From NCBI GenBank assembly GCA_934276485.1, contig CAKQTE010000091.1:1-18445 (forward strand): DNA of 18,445 bases, read 5' to 3'. This stretch comes from an uncultured Spirochaetales bacterium. Its GTDB lineage: Bacteria; Spirochaetota; Spirochaetia; Sphaerochaetales; Sphaerochaetaceae. This document shows, piece by piece, positions 8,227-14,869 of this stretch. Position numbers and translations under genes: made by a program. The notes under the pieces were generated by a model. The model did not search any database and had not been told where the DNA came from. It saw only the letters and a list, made by a program, of their open reading frames with translations. Numbering within the stretch: the stretch's first letter is position 1; the number at the start of each line of letters is the position of its first letter.

Positions 8227-8408
8227 GAGAAATGAATGATCATATTGGAAATTCATATAACGCTCGAATAAATTGATTCTTGTTCAGAGTCTGTTTTTGA
8301 ACTTCACTTCTTATAGATGATAGTCTTGTTATTTTATCTGATATAAAAATTGCACCAGGACCAAGCGCTGGTTCAGAAATCCCTAAAGCTACAGAATAAC
8401 AAGAAAAA

Positions 8409-8720
8409 GTGTTTTCAAAAATGCAATTTTTGACATGTCGTGCTGCCGAAGGTCTTCTGCCAGGTGTTAGTGATTCTAGTGTAGCTGGGTATGATAAATT
8501 CGTATATGAGAATGTTAACATTGATGGAGAGGTATTAAATGGTATCATGACTCGTGTTGAGAATCTAATATCATTTGATGTGAAGTTTAACAATGCAGAC
8601 GGTATTGTCATTTCTTTTATTGCTACTATCAACCCAAAGGAAGATGCTTTCGAAGCAACTGTAAATGGACAAAAGTGTATGATTCCAGTTCCTCCAATGA
8701 TGAAGGATTCTTCGATATAG
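8409..8720 (+). CDS. Unknown small protein, possibly the surviving end of a decayed gene
   Basis: This is a 103-residue frame I do not recognise. Composition and codon use look genuinely coding from about 8480 (YENVNIDGEVLNGIMTRV, then ISFDVKFNNADGIVISF and an end rich in Pro and Met). There are no cysteine clusters, no clear membrane helix and no catalytic motif. It starts at GTG 8409 or ATG 8421, with no convincing ribosome binding site. The same frame is open and coding-like from 8301 to a TAA at 8397-8399 (IAPGPSAGSEIPKATE, stop, QEKVF...). A longer ancestral gene broken by nonsense changes is therefore possible. An overlapping 130-residue minus-strand frame (8240-8632) looks like a shadow. 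Confidence 0.4.
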   Translation: MFSKMQFLTCRAAEGLLPGVSDSSVAGYDKFVYENVNIDGEVLNGIMTRVENLISFDVKFNNADGIVISFIATINPKEDAFEATVNGQKCMIPVPPMMKDSSI

Positions 8721-8817
8721 AATTTATCTATCCTGACATTTGCAACGGCTCTGGTATTAATTGTCAGAGTTGTTTATTTATGTGTCTCGGATAAGAAGAT
8801 TCATAATGAATCTAATG

Positions 8818-8846
8818 TGTTTGTGTCTATTCTTGTGTATTATAAT
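8818..8846 (+). promoter_or_regulatory. Probable promoter of the HipA-like gene
   Basis: A perfect -10 box TATAAT lies at 8841-8846, about 30 bases before the ATG. A weak -35 (TGTTTG at 8818-8823) stands 17 bases upstream. Confidence 0.5.
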
Positions 8847-8876
8847 AGGAATTAGAACTAGAAAGGAAATGGATTT

Positions 8877-10118
8877 ATGTATTATTTGAAGCACAAGGAT
8901 GATGTAGTTGCGAAAGTCGAATTAGAAAGGAATGCAATGCAAATAATCGTTAAAGAGGTGATAAGTGCTGATTTGTTACCGCTTTGTGCACAATCCAATC
9001 CTACTAATTTAAACAACTGGTGGAAAAGACGAGCTATTCCAACTTCTAGAACCAATATCAGACAGCTATTAAGTGATAATAAGCTTTCCAGCCCTCATGA
9101 ATTATTGCTCAAGAACCTTGCATTAAGCGTCACTGATAGTTATTGGGTGTGCCCCGAAAGTATCAATATAGATTGGAAAGATGTGTCCTTTCATGGAAAC
9201 GATTTTCAGCAAGATTTGCATTTCAGTAGTGTGACAGATACATCTTGTTTTTCTGTTTCATCCTCCTTTAGTCCATCTGCATCTCTAGGTGGAGATCTCG
9301 ATAAGAGATGGATAAGAAGAAGAGAACAGATCTATCTTGTAAAAGGGAATATGCCAGGAAACTCTTATCAGCAATCACTGAATGAAGTCTTTGCTTCAAG
9401 TATTCATAAAGCTCAAAAGTTTGGAAATTATGTTGATTACAAATTGATCAAACTCGCAAATGGAACAACTGGTTGTATTTCGTCTTGCTTTGCCAATGAA
9501 GATCTAGAATTCATTCCCGCATGGGAAGTTTTTGATAAATATGGCAACAACAAAAAAGACTCTATGCTAACTCAATATATCAAAAACTGTGAGAAAGAAG
9601 GTATATCTTCTATGGTTCATAGGGCATTTCTGGACTATCAATTCTTGATTGATTTCGTGCTTAGCAATACAGATCGCCATCTTGCAAATTTTGGTATACT
9701 TCGTGATGCTAATACATTGAAATGTGTCACTCCTGCCCCAATTTTCGATTCTGGAAATAGTATGTTTTATGATGGAATAGTCGCCGTTGATTATCATACG
9801 TTAGTTAATCTGAAGATTAATAGCATGTACTCTACAGAAAGAAAGATAATTGAGAATATAACAGACCTAAAATCTGTCAATTTAGATAAGCTTCCAAGCA
9901 TGCAAGACGTGGTTGCTTTCTATGAAAAAGACCCTTCTTTGATTTCTTTTGTATCCAAGATTGCAGAATGTTTTGAGTTTAAAAAAGCAATGCTGTATGA
10001 ACTGCAAATGGGGAAAGCATTTGCTGATATTTCTAAGGATATTAACAACTTTTATTCTGGAAGAGTGCGAAAAGAAAAAGAAAGATTGCTCGCATATCCT
10101 CAAAGCATTTTGGCTTAA
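8877..10118 (+). CDS. HipA-like protein kinase, solitary
   Basis: This 413-residue protein has a HipA-type kinase core: an S/P-rich loop with SLGGDLDKRW (136-145), which may correspond to the regulated Gly/Ser loop; QIYLVKG with Lys156 as likely ATP-binding lysine; SNTDRHLANFG (263-273) carrying catalytic Asp266 and Asn271; and PIFDSGNS with metal-binding Asp291. The first 110 residues hold a conserved-looking NWWKRRAIPTSRTNI segment and SPHELLLKNLALSVTDSYW. HipA toxins phosphorylate aminoacyl-tRNA synthetases and are held by a HipB partner. No HTH HipB gene is adjacent, so this is probably a self-contained HipA-domain protein of unknown target. AAGGA at 8863-8867 precedes the ATG by 9 bases. 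Confidence 0.82.
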   Translation: MYYLKHKDDVVAKVELERNAMQIIVKEVISADLLPLCAQSNPTNLNNWWKRRAIPTSRTNIRQLLSDNKLSSPHELLLKNLALSVTDSYWVCPESINIDWKDVSFHGNDFQQDLHFSSVTDTSCFSVSSSFSPSASLGGDLDKRWIRRREQIYLVKGNMPGNSYQQSLNEVFASSIHKAQKFGNYVDYKLIKLANGTTGCISSCFANEDLEFIPAWEVFDKYGNNKKDSMLTQYIKNCEKEGISSMVHRAFLDYQFLIDFVLSNTDRHLANFGILRDANTLKCVTPAPIFDSGNSMFYDGIVAVDYHTLVNLKINSMYSTERKIIENITDLKSVNLDKLPSMQDVVAFYEKDPSLISFVSKIAECFEFKKAMLYELQMGKAFADISKDINNFYSGRVRKEKERLLAYPQSILA

Positions 10119-10170
10119 ATCCCTATTATTTATAATAGCGATTATACAGAGATTTTGCATTAAAAGGAGA

Positions 10171-10200
10171 GGTGAGCAAGAAACTACGTACCTGCTCACC
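10171..10200 (-). terminator. Hairpin terminator between the HipA-like gene and gntP
   Basis: GGTGAGCA (10171-10178) pairs perfectly with TGCTCACC (10193-10200) around 14 bases. On the minus strand it lies 7 bases past the permease stop, and TCTCCTTTT follows, so it probably ends the ilvD-gntP transcript. On the plus strand no T-run follows, though it may slow read-through. Confidence 0.55.
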
Positions 10201-10207
10201 AAAGATA

Positions 10208-11578
10208 TTAACAAAAGAAGGAAATAAGGAGGGCAACTACAAAGCCAGTTGTTCCGACTAGGGTTTCCATGATAGTCCATGTTTTTAGAGTTGTTTTTTC
10301 ATCAATCCCAACCAATGATTTTACAAGCCAAAAGCCTGAATCGTTGAAGTGAGAGCAAACTGTTGCTCCACCTGCAACTGCTGCAGTTACACAAGCAAGA
10401 TGCATTGGTGACAATGTTGAGATCACTGGCATTGCTGCAACGATTCCTGCAGCCATTGTCATAGCAACAGTTGCAGAACCTACAGAGATTCTTACAAGAG
10501 CTGCGACCAGGAATGCAACTACTACGATAGGTAGATTTGCTCCAGCTACTGCATTGCCGATTAATAGTCCAATACCAGAGTTGTCGAGCATGTATCTTAG
10601 AACGCCACCACAAGCCGTAACAAGTAAAATCATTCCTGTTGGTTCCAAGGACTTTGTCATGATTTTTTCTAGCTCTACCATTGAATAACCATATCTTGTT
10701 CCGAGTACAAACATTGCAACAATAACTGCGATAGTCAAAGCGATGAAAGGTTCTCCAAAGAAATTCAAGATAGGCATAGCACTTTGCATTGCAGGAATGA
10801 CTTGTGCGACAGATTTTATGATAATGAGAGCAAGCGGAATCATGATGATTGAGAGAACAGAACCAAAAGATGGGAGTTTCTTTCCTTCTGCAATATTCTC
10901 ATTCTCAGCAATGGATTGTGGAATCTCAACCATATACTTCTTTCCACAGTGACTGCCCCAAATAGGACCAGCAACAATCATTGCAAAAGTTCCACAGAAA
11001 AGACCTACTAAAATTACCCAGCCAAGATCTACTCCTAACATTGTTGCAACAAGTACTGGTCCTGGAGTAGGTGGAATGAAAGCATGTCCAACAGCAAGTC
11101 CAGCAAGCAATGGAATAACGTAATATAGGGAAGACCTTCCAGTGCGCTTTGCAAGTGAGAAAGCAAGAGGAATAAGAATAATCAAACCTGCATCGAAGAA
11201 TACTGGAATCGATACTACTAGTCCTGTGATTCCCAGTGCCCAAGCAGCTTTCTTATCTCCAAATCTTTTTGTCATTGTTATTGCAAGAGTTTCTGCTCCT
11301 CCAGAGACTTCCAAGATCGCACCAAACATGGATCCAAGTCCTACAAGGAGTGCAATGCCTTTTAATGTATTGCCAATACCTGTGTTTACAGAATCAATAA
11401 TCAGCGATAGTGGCATTCCTGCAAGTAGTCCAATTACAATAGCTCCAATTAAGATGGCTATCATGGCTTGAGTCTTGAATTTGATAATCAGAACAAGTAG
11501 TACGGCAAGACCAACGAGGGCTGCGATAATTAACATAACAGGATTGCTATTTGCAGTAGTTGTAATTAAACCTAACAT
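10208..11578 (-). CDS. GntP family gluconate/sugar-acid permease
   Basis: This 456-residue inner-membrane symporter of the gluconate:H+ (GntP) family has about 12 or more hydrophobic helices and the family hallmark GHAFIPPTPGPVLVA. SIPVFFDAGLIILIPL and a late SVGSATVAMTMAAG segment are also typical. The start is ATG 11578, with GGAGG 7 bases upstream (11586-11590); an in-frame upstream start at 11611 would run through the binding site. The gene begins 13 bases after the IlvD-like stop, in the same operon. It probably imports the acid that enzyme dehydrates. Gluconate is only one possible substrate; other aldonates or short hydroxy acids are handled by the family. Confidence 0.92.
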   Translation of the reverse strand: MLGLITTTANSNPVMLIIAALVGLAVLLVLIIKFKTQAMIAILIGAIVIGLLAGMPLSLIIDSVNTGIGNTLKGIALLVGLGSMFGAILEVSGGAETLAITMTKRFGDKKAAWALGITGLVVSIPVFFDAGLIILIPLAFSLAKRTGRSSLYYVIPLLAGLAVGHAFIPPTPGPVLVATMLGVDLGWVILVGLFCGTFAMIVAGPIWGSHCGKKYMVEIPQSIAENENIAEGKKLPSFGSVLSIIMIPLALIIIKSVAQVIPAMQSAMPILNFFGEPFIALTIAVIVAMFVLGTRYGYSMVELEKIMTKSLEPTGMILLVTACGGVLRYMLDNSGIGLLIGNAVAGANLPIVVVAFLVAALVRISVGSATVAMTMAAGIVAAMPVISTLSPMHLACVTAAVAGGATVCSHFNDSGFWLVKSLVGIDEKTTLKTWTIMETLVGTTGFVVALLISFFC

Positions 11579-11591
11579 TTTCTTTCCTCCA

Positions 11592-13313
11592 TCAAACCAT
11601 GTATCCACCATTCATTGGGGAAACTGCGTGTTCACTAAAAAGTTTCAAAACACCGCTTTTGTACTTTATGTCTCTCTTTTTCCAATTTGCTTTACGTTCT
11701 TTAAGGATTCTGTCGATTTCTTCAGGGCTCTTTCTTTCACCATTAACACCTACTATTTCAAGTTTGCGCTCTGGAATTGAGAGGTAAATGAGATCGTCTT
11801 CTTCAAGGAGGGCAATTGGGCCTCCTTCTGCAGCTTCTGGGGAAACATGTCCTATAGCGGGGCCTTTTGATGCTCCTGAAAAGCGTCCATCTGTTATGAG
11901 CGCGATTGTCTTTCCAAGCTCTGCATCGCTACTGATTGCCTCAGTTGTATAGAACATCTCTGGCATACCGGAGCCCTTTGGTCCTTCATAACGGATAATA
12001 ACAGCATCTCCTGGTTTGATTCTGTGTTTTAGAACTGCATCGATAGCTTCTTCTTCACAGTCAAAAGGTTTTGCTTTTAGCGTTGCTTCAAACATCTCTT
12101 TTGGAACAGCTGAGTGTTTTACTACTGATCCAAGTGGGGCTAGGTTACCTTTTAAGATGGCAACAGTACCATTTTTACCAATAGGATTATCATAACTACG
12201 AATGATATCCTCTCTCTTTAGGTTCCATGGTTTTAGATACTCTTCACATTTTTCATAAAAACCATTTTTCTTTAACTCTTCCAGGTTCTCGCCGAGAGTC
12301 TTTCCTGTAACTGTCATTACATCGAGGTGTAGAGAGTCTTTGATCTCTTCCATTACTTTAGGTACTCCACCTGCATAGTAGAAGAATTGAGCAGGCCATT
12401 TTCCTGCTGGTCGGATATCCAATAGGTAATGAGCATTTCTATGCATTCTATCAAAGGTGTCTGAATCGATTTCAATACCATATTCATGAGCAATTGCAGG
12501 AATGTGTAATAAGGAATTGGTAGAACCTGAGATAGCGGCATGAACCATAATAGCGTTCTCAAAAGATTCTTTTGTAACGATATTTTCTGCGCGTAGGCCA
12601 GAGAGAGCGTTCTTTACAATCTGTCTACCAGCTTGATAAGCAACTTTCTTTAGATCCTCGCATGTAGCTGGCATCAAAGCCGACCCAGGAAGCATCAAGC
12701 CAAGAGCTTCTGCCATGATTTGCATTGTAGAAGCTGTGCCCATGAATGAACATGCACCGCAAGATGGACATGCATGATGCTTGTAATACAGCAATTGGTC
12801 TTTGCTTATCTCTCCGCGTTCACACATTGCATTGTATGCACCTATTTGTTCAAGTGTTAAAAGATTTGGACCTGCATCCATAACGCCACCTGTTACTACA
12901 ATGGCAGGCATCTTAAGTCTTCCACTACCCATTAAGCATGCTGGTACAGATTTATCACAAGATGCAACAAATACAGCGCCATCAAATCCAGTTGAATTAC
13001 CATGAATCTCAATCATGTTTGCAATCATATCGCGGCTTGCTAGGCTGTAGTTGATACCATCATGGCCTTGTGCAATTCCATCGCAGATATCAGTTGCAAA
13101 ATATCTAGCACCCTTACCACCTTCATCTGCAATTCCTTTGACTATTTCATTAACTAAGGTATCAAGATGCGCCGATCCTGGATGGCTATCCCCAAATGTA
13201 CTTTCGACTAGGATCTGAGGTTTATCAAGATCTTCTACACTCCAACCCATACCGATCTTCAATGGGTCGTTCTCTGGACTAAGTTTTCTTACTCTAGCAC
13301 TTTCAAGTTCCAT
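11592..13313 (-). CDS. IlvD/Edd family dehydratase, probably sugar-acid dehydratase
   Basis: This 573-residue Fe-S dehydratase removes water from a 2,3-dihydroxy acid to give a 2-keto acid. Family landmarks are CDGIAQGHDGINYSL (77-91), SCDKSVPA (118-125, with Cys119), CPSCGACSFMGTASTM (182-197), and late NPIGKNGTVAILKGNLAPLG and TDGRFSGASKGPAIGHVSPEA, the last with the usual catalytic serine region. At the place where dihydroxy-acid dehydratases carry P-C-N-x-H-L, this protein has P-G-S-A-H-L (45-50). The first cluster cysteine is therefore missing, while CPSCGAC offers two extra ones. It sits in a regulator-dehydratase-permease operon, not among leucine/valine synthesis genes, so a catabolic sugar-acid substrate is more likely. 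GGAGG lies 8 bases before the ATG. Confidence 0.87.
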   Translation of the reverse strand: MELESARVRKLSPENDPLKIGMGWSVEDLDKPQILVESTFGDSHPGSAHLDTLVNEIVKGIADEGGKGARYFATDICDGIAQGHDGINYSLASRDMIANMIEIHGNSTGFDGAVFVASCDKSVPACLMGSGRLKMPAIVVTGGVMDAGPNLLTLEQIGAYNAMCERGEISKDQLLYYKHHACPSCGACSFMGTASTMQIMAEALGLMLPGSALMPATCEDLKKVAYQAGRQIVKNALSGLRAENIVTKESFENAIMVHAAISGSTNSLLHIPAIAHEYGIEIDSDTFDRMHRNAHYLLDIRPAGKWPAQFFYYAGGVPKVMEEIKDSLHLDVMTVTGKTLGENLEELKKNGFYEKCEEYLKPWNLKREDIIRSYDNPIGKNGTVAILKGNLAPLGSVVKHSAVPKEMFEATLKAKPFDCEEEAIDAVLKHRIKPGDAVIIRYEGPKGSGMPEMFYTTEAISSDAELGKTIALITDGRFSGASKGPAIGHVSPEAAEGGPIALLEEDDLIYLSIPERKLEIVGVNGERKSPEEIDRILKERKANWKKRDIKYKSGVLKLFSEHAVSPMNGGYMV

Positions 13314-13420
13314 AATTCATTCCTCCGTTCTGGTACGAACAGATTAAATGAAAATAAAAACATCTGCTAAATTCATTTTTATGAAATATTAATAAACATC
13401 GTTATCGAACAAGTTTTATA

Positions 13421-13455
13421 TAATTTGCCTGTTAAATAGAGTTGTTGGCAAATTA
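13421..13455. promoter_or_regulatory. Inverted repeat in the ilvD upstream region
   Basis: TAATTTGCC (13421-13429) and GGCAAATTA (13447-13455) are perfect inverted arms separated by 17 bases, overlapping one edge of the palindrome at 13452-13472. It could be a second operator or a leader hairpin. Confidence 0.45.
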
Positions 13456-13472
13456 AACATCTGATGTTTAAT
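13452..13472. promoter_or_regulatory. Perfect 21-bp palindromic operator before the dehydratase gene
   Basis: The half-site ATTAAACATC and its exact complement GATGTTTAAT flank a single central T at 13462. GntR/FadR proteins bind palindromes of this size as dimers, and such a regulator is encoded next door. Partial copies of the AAACATC core recur at 13358-13366 (AAACATCTG) and 13394-13401. The 254-base gap 13314-13567 otherwise holds only AT-rich promoter-like sequence and no gene. Confidence 0.65.
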
Positions 13473-13567
13473 GTTTGAGTTATGGCTAATCTTAGATTTG
13501 TCTATTGGGAATGAAGTGGATGTGAAAAGTATTAGCAGGGTAGATATATGAATGTTGTTTTCACTTT

Positions 13568-14284
13568 CTACTTAACTAGGTTTGCAGAGCCTTTCTTATA
13601 GATTTCCCTGATCATATTTCTATTGAAGGTCAAGTGCATGTTCATAGCACCCTTAGCTCCTTCCATGTCACCATCTTGGATTGCTTTTGTTATCATCCTA
13701 TGAGTCGTAATTGTCTCATCTGTAAGTTTTTTATGTGTAACATTTACGAACATCATTACTGCAGTGTCAATAATTGGAATGAGTTCTTTGATAACAACAT
13801 TCTTACTGGCTTTTGCAATTGCTGTATGGAATGCAATGTCGAATTCAACGTAGCTCTTCTCTGAATTAATAAGACGCTCAGTAATATTACATAGGTTAGT
13901 GATTTCCTCGATATCATCCTCGCTTGCATTCTTTGCAGCAAGAGCAGCGATTTCGGGCTCAAGCATCAATCTTACATCAACAAGATCCAGCGCAAGTTTT
14001 AGCTTATCCTTCACTGCCATCAAGTTCATTGGATCAAGGTCGTTGATATATGTTCTTAGAATATATGTCCCGTCTCCTCGTTTGACTTGTAGAACGCCCT
14101 TGCTTGAAAGATTCTTAACTGCTTCTCTTATTGTGCTTCTGCTTACATCGAACATTTCGCAAAGTGTTGTTTCGTTCGGAATTTTTTGCCCTGATACCAA
14201 ATGATTGGTTTGGATATAACTTAATATGTCATCTGCAATTTTATCCGATAACACTCTTGATTTTATGTTCTTCATTTCGCTCAT
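13568..14284 (-). CDS. GntR/FadR family transcriptional regulator (FCD domain)
   Basis: This 238-residue DNA-binding regulator has an N-terminal winged helix with the GntR pattern (SGQKIPNETTLCEMFDVSRSTIREAVKNL, then GVLQVKRGDGTYIL). It is followed by an all-helical FCD effector domain (VDVRLMLEPEIAALAAKNAS, FDIAFHTAIAKASKN, and AIQDGDMEGAKGAMNMHL supplying the late metal-binding His). FCD regulators sense small acids, often through a bound metal. Its position first in the regulator-dehydratase-permease cluster makes it the likely repressor acting at 13452-13472. The start is uncertain: TTG 14290, ATG 14284 and ATG 14275 are all in frame and none has a good ribosome binding site. I chose 14284. 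Confidence 0.9.
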   Translation of the reverse strand: MSEMKNIKSRVLSDKIADDILSYIQTNHLVSGQKIPNETTLCEMFDVSRSTIREAVKNLSSKGVLQVKRGDGTYILRTYINDLDPMNLMAVKDKLKLALDLVDVRLMLEPEIAALAAKNASEDDIEEITNLCNITERLINSEKSYVEFDIAFHTAIAKASKNVVIKELIPIIDTAVMMFVNVTHKKLTDETITTHRMITKAIQDGDMEGAKGAMNMHLTFNRNMIREIYKKGSANLVK

Positions 14285-14290
14285 AGACAA

Positions 14291-14296
14291 ATTATA
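14291..14296 (-). promoter_or_regulatory. -10 box very close to the regulator start
   Basis: On the minus strand TATAAT stands only 6 bases before ATG 14284. If used, the transcript would start at or near the codon, giving a leaderless or nearly leaderless mRNA. The -35 region 17 bases upstream (TGTAAA-like) is weak. Confidence 0.4.
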
Positions 14297-14332
14297 TTGC
14301 TTAAAATGAGTATTTACATTAGATTTTGCTTA

Positions 14333-14445
14333 TAAGACGATTTATTAATCGCCATTAAGTACTTGATGAAGGGACAGTACATGTGATTAGCCGTCTAGGA
14401 ATTGGACCTAGGGGGAGATATCTTCACTCCTGTTCCTTTTTTATT
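14333..14445 (+). ncRNA. Structured RNA element, copy 1
   Basis: The element starts TAAGACGA and contains hairpin CGATT/AATCG with loop TATT (14338-14351). A closing stem pairs AAGGGACAG (14369-14377) with CTGTTCCTT (14430-14438) and runs into six T's, as an intrinsic terminator would. Inside is a hairpin CTAGG/CCTAG with loop AATTGGA (14395-14411), extended by CC/GG across a 2x2 internal loop. A conserved ACATGTGA follows the first arm of the closing stem. A conserved block AGTATTTACATTA (14309-14321) lies 24 bases upstream and may hold promoter elements. It closely resembles the copy at 14511-14618. I do not recognise an Rfam family. A tiny frame ATG...TGA (MKGQYM) is inside, probably fortuitous. 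Confidence 0.6.
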
Positions 14446-14510
14446 CAAAAGCATTTAATGAGTTTGTTTTCTCTTGCAATAGAAAAGTATTTGCATTAAA
14501 CATAAAGGGA

Positions 14511-14618
14511 TAAGACGATTTATTAATCGCTATTAAGTACTTGATGAAGGAACAGTACATGTGACTGCACTTGCCGGAATTGGACCGGGTAGTGATCTCT
14601 CGCTCCTGTTCCTTTTCT
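14511..14618 (+). ncRNA. Structured RNA element, copy 2
   Basis: This second copy lies 178 bases downstream of the first, in the same orientation, with the same opening hairpin. The closing stem AAGGAACAG (14547-14555) with CTGTTCCTT (14606-14614) is now 9 perfect pairs where copy 1 has one G-U. The internal hairpin is CCGG/CCGG around the same AATTGGA loop (14574-14588), with an outer CACT/AGTG stem across a 2x2 internal loop. The stem sequence differs from copy 1 but pairing is kept, while loop and flanks are unchanged. TTTTCT follows. The upstream block AGTATTTGCATTA is at 14486-14498. It lies between the regulator and the ABC exporter pair, on the exporter strand. Confidence 0.6.
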
Positions 14619-14625
14619 AACTGAC

Positions 14626-14692
14626 TGCATTCCTTAGTGAGACCATTCTACAATTGAGCTTAATTATAATTCTGTGCAAATCAGGGAATGCA
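14626..14692 (+). repeat. Long-spaced inverted repeat in the exporter leader
   Basis: TGCATTCC (14626-14633) and GGAATGCA (14685-14692) are perfect 8-base inverted arms, 51 bases apart. The second arm ends 4 bases before a TATAAT box, so a protein site or DNA cruciform is as plausible as an RNA stem. Confidence 0.4.
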
Positions 14693-14695
14693 TAA

Positions 14696-14701
14696 TATAA
14701 T
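14696..14701 (+). promoter_or_regulatory. -10 box, candidate promoter for the ABC exporter operon
   Basis: A perfect TATAAT. The -35 region at 17 bases (TGTGCA, 14673-14678) is weak. A transcript from here would have a leader of about 160 bases that contains a 38-codon frame and a small AGACCT/GGGTCT hairpin (14803-14824 region). Confidence 0.45.
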
Positions 14702-14709
14702 CGATACAA

Positions 14710-14826
14710 ATGGAGCAACTTCGGGCATCTGTAATAAAAGGAACAGTCTTTACCAACAGAAAGCATTTCTCTTTTATCCATAAAGAAGACTATAACGATA
14801 AGACCTCATTTTTGATGGGTCTATAA
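14710..14826 (+). CDS. Possible 38-residue leaderless small protein
   Basis: ATG 14710 opens 38 codons ending in TAA: a mildly basic, unfamiliar peptide beginning MEQLRASVIKGTVF and ending KTSFLMGL. There is no ribosome binding site; the TATAAT at 14696-14701 lies 8 bases before the ATG, so the only plausible translation would be leaderless. It could be a peptide linked to the downstream exporter, an upstream regulatory frame, or chance. Confidence 0.18.
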   Translation: MEQLRASVIKGTVFTNRKHFSFIHKEDYNDKTSFLMGL

Positions 14827-14869
14827 ACCAGCCAAAAATCTGATAAGACAAGTATCTTATAGGAGGACC

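Noticed and set aside
8240..8632. 130-codon open frame on the minus strand
   Set aside because: It is antisense to the more coding-like plus frame and has no ribosome binding site or recognisable motif, so it is probably a shadow.
10123..10138. AT-rich palindrome CTATTA/TAATAG after the HipA-like gene as a terminator
   Set aside because: Only weak A-T pairs and no T-run; too common in AT-rich DNA to call.
11579..11611. Longer N-terminus for the GntP permease
   Set aside because: It would translate through the strong GGAGG that serves ATG 11578 and overlap the dehydratase stop.
14366..14386. Six-codon frame MKGQYM (MKEQYM in copy 2) within the RNA elements
   Set aside because: The bases are explained by the conserved closing stem and the ACATGTGA block. 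There is no ribosome binding site, and a stop lies just upstream in frame.
14333..14618. CRISPR array or tandem glycine-type riboswitch
   Set aside because: There are only two copies, each over 100 bases and each with its own terminator-like end. No cas genes are present, and the known glycine aptamer core was not seen.
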